From Candidatus Magasanikiibacteriota bacterium (lineage in GTDB: Bacteria > Patescibacteriota > Patescibacteriia > Magasanikbacterales > UBA922): DNA of 34,065 nt. Below the pieces are notes generated by a model that saw only the letters and a list, made by a program, of their open reading frames with translations, ran no database searches and had not been told where the DNA came from. Shown here piece by piece: positions 20,715 to 29,268 of this stretch (the first letter of the stretch is position 1; each line of letters starts with the position of its first letter). The position numbers were made by a program, and so were the translations under genes. The stretch covers positions 1 to 34,065 of the forward strand of contig JABJHO010000042.1 in NCBI GenBank assembly GCA_018661775.1. The letters are read 5' to 3'.

Positions 20715-22622
20715 CTACAACACGGTTTTACAGGCTTGCGCAATATGCTTGGCCGAAATTCCTGCCACATCGTATAGCTCTTTTGCGGTGCCAGACATTT
20801 GATACGCCGTTACGCCCATTGGTATAAACTTTTTGGGAGCAATACCTTTTTTGCACAATTCTTTTGCAATCTGTGCGCTGTAGCCAGTTTTTGGGTTATG
20901 GTCTTCAACCACCACCACTCGTTTTGTTCGGTAGATCGAATCAAAAAGCACTTCATCAAATACTTGCGGACTACTTATAATAAGCAGTTCTGCCGAGAGT
21001 CCTTCCATGAGGTCGAGCGCTTCTACTGCTTCTGCAACCATTGATCCTGCGGCAATGAGTGTTACATCATGCCCTTTTTTGTAGACTGCTGTTTCGCCAA
21101 GAGTAAATGAATAATTACTACCAAAAAGTGGTGTGCCATCTTCTGTTTTAAGCATCGGCACTTTGTGCCGTCCCATTCTTACATAAAAATTTCCGTAATG
21201 ACTGGCAATATAGCGAGTAATATGATCGCATTGGTTTGGGTCAGCTGGCTCTAAAACATGTGTGTTAAAGAACCCAAGCATAGAACCTATATCGTCAATT
21301 GCCTGATGTGTTGGCCCATCTTCTCCGACGGAAAGACCGCAATGTGTTGCCACCATTTTTACATTGGTGTTGTTAATATCGTTGACGCGAGCCTGGTCTT
21401 TTGCACGACTCGTCATAAACGCCCCAAAAGTAGAGCAAAATGGCACAAAACCTGATAAACTAATTCCACCGGCACAAGACACCATCTGTTGCTCTGCGAC
21501 TCCAACATCAAAATGTCTTTCCGGAATCTCTTTTTGCATGATTGACGTTTTGACTGAACCAGACAAGTCAGCTGTCATAGCAATAATGTTTGGATTGAGT
21601 TTTGCCAAATCAAGCAGAGCGTTGCCATATGCAGTACGACAATCCATAACAATGTCTGTAGCATACACGTGAGGAACACCAGTGTGTACTTCTACTTGAG
21701 ATAGTGGTTTGCGAAATACCGGAACCAAGGGTTGCCATACTATATGTCGGTGAAACGCATCAATCGTATTGGCTTGCTCGGTGGTTGGCAAAAGTCGCGC
21801 AAGTTCTTGTGTGGATTGTTCTGAAGTAGGTGCTTTTCCATGCCACGTGGCTTGGTGATTTCGCCCAGCTTCTTCCATAAACTCTATTCCTTTTCCCATT
21901 ATGGTGTGACCTATAATTACCGTTGGTTTTCCGTTTGATGCCTGTGCCTCAGAAAGAGCATCCCACATATTTTGGTAATTGTGGCCGTCTGCAGAAAGAA
22001 CGTTCCAACCAGCTGCTGTGAAAGTGGCATAATAATCCATTGGCATAATGAACTCTACACTGTCAGTGAGCTGCACATTATTATAATCAAGAAACACAAT
22101 AAGATTATCAAGCGCATACTTTCTGGCAAAGTGCATTGCTTCGTAGACTTGACCTTCTTGTGTTTCACCATCACCAATAAGCGCATACACTTTTCCGTCG
22201 GTATTGTTGATTTGTTCTGCCAAGGCAAAGCCTGTTGCGGCAGATATACCACAGCCAAGTGGGCCGGTACCATACCACACACCTGGAACATGTCGACTGA
22301 TGTGACCTTCATAAATGGTGCGTACCTTTCTAAAACCTTTTATAACATCTTTCTTTGCTATATACCCAAGCTCAGCTAGCACACTGTATACTGCTGGAGA
22401 AATATGACCATTTGAGATAATCACAGGATTTCCAGTTTGGCTAATGATTGAGGCGTAGAGTAGAGTGAGATAATCAATGCAGCCCAAAGAACCGCCAGGG
22501 TGGCCACTTTGTGCTTGAACCACCATGTCCAAAATACTGTGGCGACATGATTGTGAAAATGTGTGCAAAAACGTTAATTGATCTTCGGTAAGCTGTTCAC
22601 CGATTTTTGGGATTGAATTCAT
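20715..22622 (-). CDS. tkt: Transketolase
   Basis: A 635-residue full-length enzyme (both halves in one chain) of the non-oxidative pentose phosphate pathway. The N-terminal part has SGHPGGSLG, the thiamine diphosphate motif GDGETQEG (Gly150) to DYNN (Asn181) and GTGPLGCGISAA. The pyrimidine-binding half has GVAEQQMVSCAGG and SVGEDGPTHQ. The C-terminal domain is complete. I chose the ATG at 22622 because AAGGAG lies 7 nt upstream. An in-frame GTG at 22685 would begin inside AGGAGG itself, and its extra residues (His/Thr rich) do not look like transketolase. In CPR organisms it links glycolytic intermediates to ribose supply. Confidence 0.95.
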   Translation of the reverse strand: MNSIPKIGEQLTEDQLTFLHTFSQSCRHSILDMVVQAQSGHPGGSLGCIDYLTLLYASIISQTGNPVIISNGHISPAVYSVLAELGYIAKKDVIKGFRKVRTIYEGHISRHVPGVWYGTGPLGCGISAATGFALAEQINNTDGKVYALIGDGETQEGQVYEAMHFARKYALDNLIVFLDYNNVQLTDSVEFIMPMDYYATFTAAGWNVLSADGHNYQNMWDALSEAQASNGKPTVIIGHTIMGKGIEFMEEAGRNHQATWHGKAPTSEQSTQELARLLPTTEQANTIDAFHRHIVWQPLVPVFRKPLSQVEVHTGVPHVYATDIVMDCRTAYGNALLDLAKLNPNIIAMTADLSGSVKTSIMQKEIPERHFDVGVAEQQMVSCAGGISLSGFVPFCSTFGAFMTSRAKDQARVNDINNTNVKMVATHCGLSVGEDGPTHQAIDDIGSMLGFFNTHVLEPADPNQCDHITRYIASHYGNFYVRMGRHKVPMLKTEDGTPLFGSNYSFTLGETAVYKKGHDVTLIAAGSMVAEAVEALDLMEGLSAELLIISSPQVFDEVLFDSIYRTKRVVVVEDHNPKTGYSAQIAKELCKKGIAPKKFIPMGVTAYQMSGTAKELYDVAGISAKHIAQACKTVL

Positions 22623-22717
22623 AAGAACTCCTTGATAATGTGTATGGGTGGGTATCGTTGTGTGCGTGGTATTTGGTGGTATCACCTCCTTTTCGTGCTA
22701 TGCGTTGATGTTCTTGC

Positions 22718-23041
22718 TTAGCGTACGTAGTTATATAGTCCGTAGAGTAATAGAATCTGAAACATAAGGATGATTGCAATTCCGGCTTGAAAACTAAGTT
22801 TCTTTGTTTTGTGTCGAAAAAAAGACATACCCCCAATAGCACCTATTGAACCGCCAATGAGCGCAAGAAGCCAAAGTGTTTTTTCTGGAACACGTCTGTC
22901 ATTATATCGAGAGCGCATTTTATCAAAACCGTAGTAAAAAAAAGCAATGATATTAATCAAAACAATATATACTGACCCTGCTTGGGTAATGGGGTGCAGA
23001 GAGAAGAACCATGCGATGTCCATAGTATAATTATATATCAT
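22718..23041 (-). CDS. DUF1294 membrane protein
   Basis: A 107-residue protein with about three membrane helices and the DUF1294 signature: YGFDK(M) after helix 1, then R(R)VPE..LWLLALIGGSIGAIGGM and FRHKTKK. Function unknown for the whole family. The longest start overlaps the upstream PH-domain gene by 11 nt; a second ATG at 23023 would begin after it. Neither has a Shine-Dalgarno site. It appears to be co-transcribed with the PH-domain gene. Confidence 0.85.
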   Translation of the reverse strand: MIYNYTMDIAWFFSLHPITQAGSVYIVLINIIAFFYYGFDKMRSRYNDRRVPEKTLWLLALIGGSIGAIGGMSFFRHKTKKLSFQAGIAIILMFQILLLYGLYNYVR

Positions 23042-23585
23042 CTATACCAAGACCTTGCTCTTTCCTTCGGTCTTTTTCTGAAAGTTCTATAAGCCTCTGT
23101 CTAATTGGATTGGCATCAGCTACATCATAAAAGACAATACCAATATTGTCTGAGGCTGTTTTTATACTGACTGTGCCATATTTTAATACAGTGGGGAAAA
23201 ATCCAATAGTATCTACGGTGACGTCTTGTATACGAAACAAATCTAGCTCAGATATTGTGCGTGAGAAGAGTGTCCATTGCTCTACGTCTATAATTCTTTT
23301 GTCTGTAACAATCCACACGTCAAGATAAAATTCATTAAATTTGGTAAACAGGAGTAGTAAGAGGGCAAGAAAATAGGTGCTGCCAGCTAACACAAGAAAT
23401 GTGTACACCACTTGATTGAGTAGGAGAGCTGGAAAGAGGTTTGAGAGAAGGATGTATAATCCAAACGGAACAGCAAAAAGAAAGGAAATAGTGACTAAAG
23501 TGGGCAAAAAGGTAAACCAATGCCGATGTAACACATAGAGAATATTCTCGTCTTCTTTTTGTTTAATGAGGTGAGCGGTATCCAT
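23031..23585 (-). CDS. Membrane protein with bacterial PH domain (bPH2/YdbS-like)
   Basis: A 184-residue protein. Two membrane helices (about 25-50 and 58-82) precede a bPH2-type domain (about 85-170) recognised by YLDVWIVTDKRIIDVEQ, RTISELDLFRIQDVTV, GFFPTVLKYGTVSIKTA. The C-terminus is charged. Such proteins are widespread, with unknown function, and may stabilise membrane complexes. It overlaps the DUF1294 gene and lies 27 nt after the small membrane protein gene, so the tkt-upstream genes look like one minus-strand run starting at ruvB. Confidence 0.85.
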   Translation of the reverse strand: MDTAHLIKQKEDENILYVLHRHWFTFLPTLVTISFLFAVPFGLYILLSNLFPALLLNQVVYTFLVLAGSTYFLALLLLLFTKFNEFYLDVWIVTDKRIIDVEQWTLFSRTISELDLFRIQDVTVDTIGFFPTVLKYGTVSIKTASDNIGIVFYDVADANPIRQRLIELSEKDRRKEQGLGIDDI

Positions 23586-23612
23586 AACTTTTCGTATAAG
23601 AGTAATTTTTGG

Positions 23613-23888
23613 TTAAAAGGGTGAGCGAGATGAAGTTGGTATGTTGGACAGTGTTTGTGCATCAAACAAAGACTGGCTCCAGTCAATGTTTGCTTTGTGC
23701 AGTATAATTCCTGTAAAAACAAGCAAAATAATAGTAGATATGAGTATAAAAAAAGACACAATAAAGCTCACTGTTGTAAAAGAGGCGCTTTCAAAAATAT
23801 GGAGAAAATTAAAAATGACAAAAATAATATATAGCAATATTATTAATGCATAGACAATAAGTAGTGAGTAGAGAGGGATTACAGGCAT
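23613..23888 (-). CDS. Small two-to-three-helix membrane protein
   Basis: A 91-residue protein with hydrophobic segments at about 4-28 and 38-63, and a hydrophilic C-terminal tail (NIDWSQSLFDAQTLSN). The frame extends upstream to a TTG at 23924 inside ruvB, but the ATG at 23888, 10 nt after the ruvB stop, gives a more natural start. No Shine-Dalgarno site. No family is recognised. It probably belongs to the ruvB transcript. Confidence 0.6.
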   Translation of the reverse strand: MPVIPLYSLLIVYALIILLYIIFVIFNFLHIFESASFTTVSFIVSFFILISTIILLVFTGIILHKANIDWSQSLFDAQTLSNIPTSSRSPF

Positions 23889-23898
23889 AAAAAGTGTA

Positions 23899-24918
23899 TT
23901 ATTGAGAAATATGTGAGACAGCAAGAGAGGTCACTTTTCTTCCTCGGGGGGTGCGTTCAAGCATTCCAATCTGTAATAGGTATGGTTCGTATATCGTCTC
24001 GAGTGTTTCTATGTCTTCTGCAACAGCTGCAGCTAAAGTACTTAAACCCACTGGCCCACCTTTAAATGTTTCGATAATGGTGGTAAGGATTTTACGGTCT
24101 ACTTGATCTAGTCCATGGATATCGACATGAAGCATGTTTAGTGCTGTTGTTGCTGTTTCTGGGGTTATTATACCATTTGCCCGAACCTGTGTATAGTCAC
24201 GTACCCGTTTGAGAAGCCGGTTTGCTATTCGAGGAGTCCTTCTTGCTCGAGAGGCAATATCCGCTTCAGCCTTATCTTGTATTACAATATCAAGAAGAAT
24301 GGCGTTTCGTTGTATAATTTTTTCAATATCGTTGTTTGTGTAAAAATTGAGATGATAGACGTGGCCAAACCTATCACGGAAAGGGCCAGAAAGAAGGTTA
24401 AGTTTAGTGGTTGCACCAATGAGGGTAAATCGTTCAACAGGCATACGAAGTGTTCGGGCGGCCGGACCTTTTCCGACAATAATATCAATAGCATAGTCTT
24501 CCATAGCAGTATAGAGCACCTCTTCTATGGTTTTGTTTATCCGGTGGATTTCGTCAATAAAAAGTATGTCACCTTTGTTTAGGTTTGAGAGGATGGCCGC
24601 AAGATCTCCTGCCCGCTCCAGTGCAGGTCCAGCGGTAGTCTGTATGGTTGTGTTCATCTCTGAGGCTATAATATTTGCGAGCGTTGTTTTTCCTAGACCA
24701 GGGTTGCCATAAAATAGCACATGTTCTAGTGATTCATTTCTTTTTGCAGCAGCTTCAATAGAAATGCTTAACGGTTCTTTAATGTGCCCTTGTCCGATAA
24801 AGTCACTAAGTGAAGTGGGTCGTAATGGCACCTCCAGGATTGTTTCTTCGGGCTCTTGTTCTGGGTCCACAATACGGGCAAGCTCATCTGTTGTTGTGGG
24901 AGGTTCTTGTTTTTGCAT
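23899..24918 (-). CDS. ruvB: Holliday junction branch migration helicase RuvB
   Basis: A 339-residue AAA+ motor, the usual length, which drives branch migration with RuvA. The N-terminal part has LSDFIGQ. The Walker A motif is GNPGLGKTT (71-79), where the family has GPPGLGKTT, so Asn72 replaces Pro. Walker B is FIDEIH (Asp122, Glu123); GPAARTLRM, sensor 1 IGATT, and the arginine-finger segment PFRDRFG are present. The C-terminal winged helix has [10 protein letters not shown] and [15 protein letters not shown]. The transcript is probably leaderless. ruvA and ruvC are not in the window. Confidence 0.97.
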   Translation of the reverse strand: MQKQEPPTTTDELARIVDPEQEPEETILEVPLRPTSLSDFIGQGHIKEPLSISIEAAAKRNESLEHVLFYGNPGLGKTTLANIIASEMNTTIQTTAGPALERAGDLAAILSNLNKGDILFIDEIHRINKTIEEVLYTAMEDYAIDIIVGKGPAARTLRMPVERFTLIGATTKLNLLSGPFRDRFGHVYHLNFYTNNDIEKIIQRNAILLDIVIQDKAEADIASRARRTPRIANRLLKRVRDYTQVRANGIITPETATTALNMLHVDIHGLDQVDRKILTTIIETFKGGPVGLSTLAAAVAEDIETLETIYEPYLLQIGMLERTPRGRKVTSLAVSHISQ

Positions 24919-24927
24919 AGTGTAGGT

Positions 24928-24956
24928 ATCCTATCATGTATGTGTTTTGTGCTCAA
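24928..24956 (-). promoter_or_regulatory. Promoter of ruvB, probably leaderless
   Basis: On the minus strand: TTGAGC (24951-24956), 17 bp, extended -10 TGATAGGAT (TAGGAT at 24928-24933). The ATG follows after 9 nt, so the leader is at most a few bases. Confidence 0.65.
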
Positions 24957-24979
24957 GCAAAAAAGTTTTTTTGTGTGAT

Positions 24980-25010
24980 TGTGGATAACTTGTTTGTAGA
25001 TTGTGTATAA
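24980..25010. promoter_or_regulatory. Two DnaA boxes upstream of nrdAB
   Basis: TGTGGATAA (24980-24988) and TGTGTATAA (25002-25010) are the complements of TTATCCACA and TTATACACA, both perfect matches to TTATNCACA. They have the same orientation and starts 22 bp apart, and are followed by T-rich DNA. They lie about 50-80 bp upstream of the nrd promoter, as DnaA boxes do at E. coli nrdAB. Confidence 0.65.
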
Positions 25011-25059
25011 TTTTTTTTTTGGAGCTTAATTTAGGAAAATATTTTTTTTATTTACCTGT

Positions 25060-25088
25060 TTGGTGCTTTTTATTCTCTGTGTTATACT
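25060..25088 (+). promoter_or_regulatory. Promoter of nrdAB
   Basis: TTGGTG (25060-25065), 17 bp, extended -10 TGTTATACT (TATACT at 25083-25088). The start point would be near 25095, giving a leader of about 130 nt without a Shine-Dalgarno site. Confidence 0.65.
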
Positions 25089-25105
25089 TAAGGAAGTTAT
25101 TCATA

Positions 25106-25153
25106 TTACTACATATAGTGGTTCAAATAAATTTTGACCACAAAATATAGTAT
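25106..25153. promoter_or_regulatory. Two NrdR-box-like sites
   Basis: The core CTACATATAGTG (25109-25120) matches the NrdR core CWATATATWGTG except for one base. A second core, CAAAATATAGTA (25141-25152), matches except for two. The cores start 32 bp apart, three helical turns, which is the known spacing of paired NrdR boxes. They lie just downstream of the nrd promoter, where binding would repress. Confidence 0.65.
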
Positions 25154-25225
25154 TCATAACAGAATAAGGAAATATTTTTTTCTTTCTGCATAGCTCTTTT
25201 TTTTACTTATGTATTTTATTATATT

Positions 25226-28165
25226 ATGCCAAAACAAACCTTGTTTACGCAAATAAAAAAGAGAGATGGAAGTATTGTTTCTTTTGAAACAGAAAAAATT
25301 ATTCTTGCAATCGAAAGAGCTTTTGTTACGATTCGAGGAGGTGTTCAGGAAACACTTCTTGATGATATGGTTGAGAAGGTTATTATGATTTTGGAGAAAC
25401 GTTTTGATAGTTTGGTGCCGAGTGTTGAGGATGTACAGAATGTTGTAGAAAGCGTCCTTATGGAAGGGGAATATTTTGATGTAGCAAAGCACTACATTAT
25501 ATACCGATATGAACACACAAAAAAACGTGTAGCAAAACAAAAAGAAGCGGTAAAAAAGATAGAAGAGGGTGGGTTGTATATAATAAAAAGGTCAGGAAAA
25601 AAAGAGTTATTTTCTGTTGAAAAAATTAAAAAAACTTTAAGCACATATTGCAAAGGATATGAGGAAGTTGTGGATATTGATATTCTCGCAAACCAGTGTA
25701 GACAAGAAGTGTTTGAAGATATTGCCACAAAAGAGATTGATCGTGTCATTGTGATGGTGTTGCGTTCGTTTATTGAGCATGATCCGGCGTATGGCTATGC
25801 TGCTTCTCGTGCACTGCTGTTTCCACTATATAAAGATATTATCGGTGAAGAGTATGATGCAGAGAAGTACGAAGAGCAGTTGCGAGTTGCGTTTGTGAAA
25901 AATATTTACAAGGCTGTTGGTACAGGCCGACTTGATCCACGCGTACTTACCTTCGACCTTGATAGTTTGGCCGCAGAACTAGATTTTTCTCGTGATTTTT
26001 TCCACACATATTTAAGCACCCAAACATTAATTGATAGGTATTTTTTGAAAAATCCTGAGACTGGAGAGGTGTATGAGACACCACAGTTTTTTTGGATGAG
26101 AGTTGCAATAGGGTTGTCGCTAAAAGAAAAAAATTCATTAAAAACCACAAAAGATTTTTATGAGGTCATGAGTAAATTAGCCTATCTCCCAAGCACCCCA
26201 ACACTATTTCATGCAGCTACTGCGCATCCACAAATGAGTTCTTGTTATCTTACTACGGTAGAAGATTCGCTTGATCACATTTTTAAATGCATTGGTGACA
26301 ATGCGCAATTATCGAAATGGTCTGGAGGAATAGGAAATGATTGGACAAATTTGCGTGGTACCGGAGCGCTAATTCGTGGAACAGGTGTGCCGAGTCAGGG
26401 TGTGGTACCATTTTTGAAAATTGCAAATGATACGACCGCTGCTATCAACCGGTCGGGGAGACGGCGTGGAGCAACATGCGCATACATGGAAGTATGGCAT
26501 TGGGATATAGAGGATTTTTTGGAGTTACGAAAAAATACCGGAGATGAGCGTCGTCGAACACACGACATGAATACTGCTGCATGGGTACCAGACCTATTTA
26601 TAAAGAGATTAAAAGCAGACGGAGATTGGACACTCTTTTCTCCAGATGAAACACCAGATTTACACCATTTATACGGAGGTGATTTTGAGGCACGGTATGA
26701 GGTGTATGAAAAAAAGGCAAAGGATGGAGAAATGGTGTTGTACAAAACAATCAAAGCAAAAGATTTGTGGAAAAAAATGATTACGATGTTGTTTGAAACT
26801 GGTCATCCATGGATTACATTTAAAGATCCGTGTAATGTTCGGTCTCCGCAAGATCATGTAGGTGTTGTTCATAGTTCAAATTTATGTACTGAGATTACGC
26901 TAAATACAAGTAGTGCAGAAACAGCTGTTTGTAATTTGGGTTCAATAAATATTGCACGACATATTACTGGTGGTGTACTTGATGTAGAGAAAGTAAAAAA
27001 GACTGTGCGCACTGCCATGAGAATGTTAGATAATGTTATTGATTTAAACTTTTACCCAACCAAAGAAGCAGAATATTCTAATACAAGAAATCGCCCGGTT
27101 GGTATTGGTATGATGGGTTTTCAGGACGCATTGTATCAACTTGGTATTAATTTTGATAGTGAGGAGGGGATTGAGTTTGCCGACAAAAGTATGGAAGTAG
27201 TATCATATTATGCGATTGAATCGTCTAGTGCCTTGGCGGCTGAGCGTGGTGTGTATGAAACATACAGGGGGTCAAAGTGGGATAGAGGCATCTTTCCTGT
27301 TGACACCATAGCGCTACTCGAAAAAGAGCGAGGCTTACCTATTTCTTTAGATGTTTCTTCAACAATGGATTGGGGTTCTTTAAAAGATCGTGTAAAAAAG
27401 CAGGGCATACGTAATTCAAACTGTATGGCAATAGCACCAACAGCCACAATTTCTAATATTGCTGGGTGTACACCAACTATTGAGCCAATTTATAAGAACA
27501 TTTTTGTTAAAGCAAACCAGGCTGGGGACTTTACTGTGGTAAATCCATATTTGGTAGCCGAACTAAAAGGGTTGAAATTGTGGGATACAGAAATGCTTGG
27601 AAAGTTAAAATATAATGATGGGAGTATTGCAAAAATTAATGAAATACCAGAAGAGATAAAGCAGCGTTACAAAGAAGTGTTTGAGATTGGGTCTGAGTGG
27701 ATTATTCGTGCGGCAGCAAGACGGGGGAAATGGATTGACCAAAGCCAGTCACTCAATATTTTTTATAACGGAAAGAGTGGTGGCGAGTTGAGTAGTATCT
27801 ATTTACGTGCGTGGGATATGGGGTTGAAAACAACATATTACTTGCGTAGTTTGGGCGTGTCTCAGGTAGAAAAATCTACTGTTAAGATTGCGGATCACGG
27901 TGTTACCCATACTAGAGATGTGGTTGGGGCAAACACAGGAGAATCAAAAAAAACAGGCGTGCTGTCGCTAAATGGCACCGCCAAAGATGTGTCGACATTG
28001 CGCAATGCCACACAAAACTCAAATACACAGACACTAACCACCGGAGGTGCAATACATGGATTAATTTCTCTAAAAAGTGCGCCAAAGATACGAACTGTTG
28101 TGCCGCAGCAAGCAGAACCAAAGCTGTGTAAAATAGAAGATCCAGAGTGTGAGGCGTGTGAATAA
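25226..28165 (+). CDS. nrdA: Ribonucleoside-diphosphate reductase alpha subunit (class I)
   Basis: A 979-residue protein, longer than E. coli NrdA (761) mainly because it has two ATP-cone domains (about 3-95 and 108-205), which regulate activity by ATP/dATP. The catalytic set is complete: Cys340 (SSC, pairs with Cys569 in AVCNLGS), Asn552-Cys554-Glu556 (NLCTE, the thiyl radical site), the radical-transfer pair Tyr871-Tyr872 (KTTYYLRS), and the C-terminal Cys975/Cys978 (ECEAC) that is re-reduced by thioredoxin or glutaredoxin. Nucleotide binding by PTATISNIAGCTP. It makes dNDPs with NrdB, encoded 15 nt downstream. Regulation by DnaA and NrdR is suggested by upstream sites. No Shine-Dalgarno site at the ATG. 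Confidence 0.97.
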   Translation: MPKQTLFTQIKKRDGSIVSFETEKIILAIERAFVTIRGGVQETLLDDMVEKVIMILEKRFDSLVPSVEDVQNVVESVLMEGEYFDVAKHYIIYRYEHTKKRVAKQKEAVKKIEEGGLYIIKRSGKKELFSVEKIKKTLSTYCKGYEEVVDIDILANQCRQEVFEDIATKEIDRVIVMVLRSFIEHDPAYGYAASRALLFPLYKDIIGEEYDAEKYEEQLRVAFVKNIYKAVGTGRLDPRVLTFDLDSLAAELDFSRDFFHTYLSTQTLIDRYFLKNPETGEVYETPQFFWMRVAIGLSLKEKNSLKTTKDFYEVMSKLAYLPSTPTLFHAATAHPQMSSCYLTTVEDSLDHIFKCIGDNAQLSKWSGGIGNDWTNLRGTGALIRGTGVPSQGVVPFLKIANDTTAAINRSGRRRGATCAYMEVWHWDIEDFLELRKNTGDERRRTHDMNTAAWVPDLFIKRLKADGDWTLFSPDETPDLHHLYGGDFEARYEVYEKKAKDGEMVLYKTIKAKDLWKKMITMLFETGHPWITFKDPCNVRSPQDHVGVVHSSNLCTEITLNTSSAETAVCNLGSINIARHITGGVLDVEKVKKTVRTAMRMLDNVIDLNFYPTKEAEYSNTRNRPVGIGMMGFQDALYQLGINFDSEEGIEFADKSMEVVSYYAIESSSALAAERGVYETYRGSKWDRGIFPVDTIALLEKERGLPISLDVSSTMDWGSLKDRVKKQGIRNSNCMAIAPTATISNIAGCTPTIEPIYKNIFVKANQAGDFTVVNPYLVAELKGLKLWDTEMLGKLKYNDGSIAKINEIPEEIKQRYKEVFEIGSEWIIRAAARRGKWIDQSQSLNIFYNGKSGGELSSIYLRAWDMGLKTTYYLRSLGVSQVEKSTVKIADHGVTHTRDVVGANTGESKKTGVLSLNGTAKDVSTLRNATQNSNTQTLTTGGAIHGLISLKSAPKIRTVVPQQAEPKLCKIEDPECEACE

Positions 28166-28180
28166 CAATAATATACTCTT

Positions 28181-29215
28181 ATGGCTATAGAAAAAACACA
28201 ACAACGTGTAGATATTAATACACGAAAAATAATAAACGGTGCGGATGCAGACGTGGTGCAATTGTATCCAATGAAACATACATTTGCATGGGATGCATAT
28301 AATGCCGGAAATGCAAACCACTGGCTACCAACAGAAATTAATATGCAAGGTGACGTAGAGCAATGGAAAACACCAGGTGTATTAACCGATGACGAAATTC
28401 GTGCATTTAAAACAGTGCTTGGGTTTTTTACCACGGCAGATTCTATTGCAGCAAACAATATTGTGATGGCGGCATACCGGCATGTAACATCGCCCGAATG
28501 TAGAATGTATTTGTTACGCCAAGCCTACGAAGAGGCAGTTCATACGCATGCGTACCAATATATGGTAGAAAGTTTGGGGCTAGACAGTGGGGAAATTTAC
28601 AACATGTATCGTGAGGTAGATGCCATTTACAATAAAGCGTCATTTATTTTAACATTTAATGATGGTATTTTTGACCCAAGCTTTAAAACAGGAACATTTG
28701 AATCTGATCAAAAGTTTTTGGAAAATATTATTGTATTTTCATTGATTATGGAAGGAATTTTCTTTTATAGTTCTTTTGCGGTTATATTTGGATTCCAAAG
28801 ACAAAATAAAATGAAAAGTAGTGCCGAGCAAATTCAGTATATTATGCGAGACGAATCACAACATTTAAATTTTGGTATTAATCTTATAAACACTATTAAA
28901 GAAGAACAGCCAGAGCTTTGGACGCCAGAATTTCAGCAACATGTTGTAGATATGGTAAAAGAAGGAGCAAAACTAGAATATACGTTTGCTGCCGAAGTAT
29001 TTCCAAAAGGAATTTTTGGTATGAATGCCGAAAGTTTTAAACAATATATTGAGCATATTTCGGACAGAAGATTGGCGCGGGTTGGGTTGCCAGAACAGTT
29101 TGGTGTGAGTAATCCATTTCCGTGGATGAGTGAAGCAGTTGATTTAAACAAAGAAAAAAACTTTTTTGAAACACGTGTTATAGAATACAAAACCGGCGGA
29201 ACATTGGATTGGTAA
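28181..29215 (+). CDS. nrdB: Ribonucleoside-diphosphate reductase beta subunit (class I, Tyr present)
   Basis: A 344-residue ferritin-like protein that holds the dimetal centre starting the radical. Ligands are visible: Asp87, Glu118, His121, Glu191, Glu225, His228. Tyr125, four residues after His121 (EEAVHTHAY), sits at the radical tyrosine position (E. coli Tyr122). The surrounding sequence (RMYLLRQAYEEAVHTHAYQY) resembles the Chlamydia class Ic subunit, but that enzyme has Phe and Glu where this has Tyr125 and Asp87. So a tyrosyl-radical enzyme is predicted. It forms an operon with nrdA and ends at a strong terminator. Confidence 0.96.
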   Translation: MAIEKTQQRVDINTRKIINGADADVVQLYPMKHTFAWDAYNAGNANHWLPTEINMQGDVEQWKTPGVLTDDEIRAFKTVLGFFTTADSIAANNIVMAAYRHVTSPECRMYLLRQAYEEAVHTHAYQYMVESLGLDSGEIYNMYREVDAIYNKASFILTFNDGIFDPSFKTGTFESDQKFLENIIVFSLIMEGIFFYSSFAVIFGFQRQNKMKSSAEQIQYIMRDESQHLNFGINLINTIKEEQPELWTPEFQQHVVDMVKEGAKLEYTFAAEVFPKGIFGMNAESFKQYIEHISDRRLARVGLPEQFGVSNPFPWMSEAVDLNKEKNFFETRVIEYKTGGTLDW

Positions 29216-29227
29216 AAATAGTAATAT

Positions 29228-29259
29228 AAAAAAACCACCATACAATTGGTGGTTTTTTT
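29228..29259. terminator. Bidirectional terminator after nrdB
   Basis: AAAAAAACCACC (29228-29239), 8-nt loop, GGTGGTTTTTTT (29248-29259). It separates nrdAB from the convergent 673-residue protein gene. Confidence 0.9.
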
Positions 29260-29268
29260 ATATGTAAA

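Noticed and set aside
22623-22700. Transketolase start at GTG 22685, and a perfect anti-16S sequence AAAAGGAGGTGAT there
   Set aside because: The GTG lies inside the ribosome binding site, and the added residues are not transketolase-like. The plus strand resembles the 16S 3' end (ATCACCTCCTTT) only over this short stretch, with no helix 45 before it, so it is not an rRNA fragment.
24961-25225. Chromosome origin (DnaA boxes plus T-rich DNA)
   Set aside because: Only two boxes, no dnaA or dnaN nearby, and the sites are in the usual place for nrd control.
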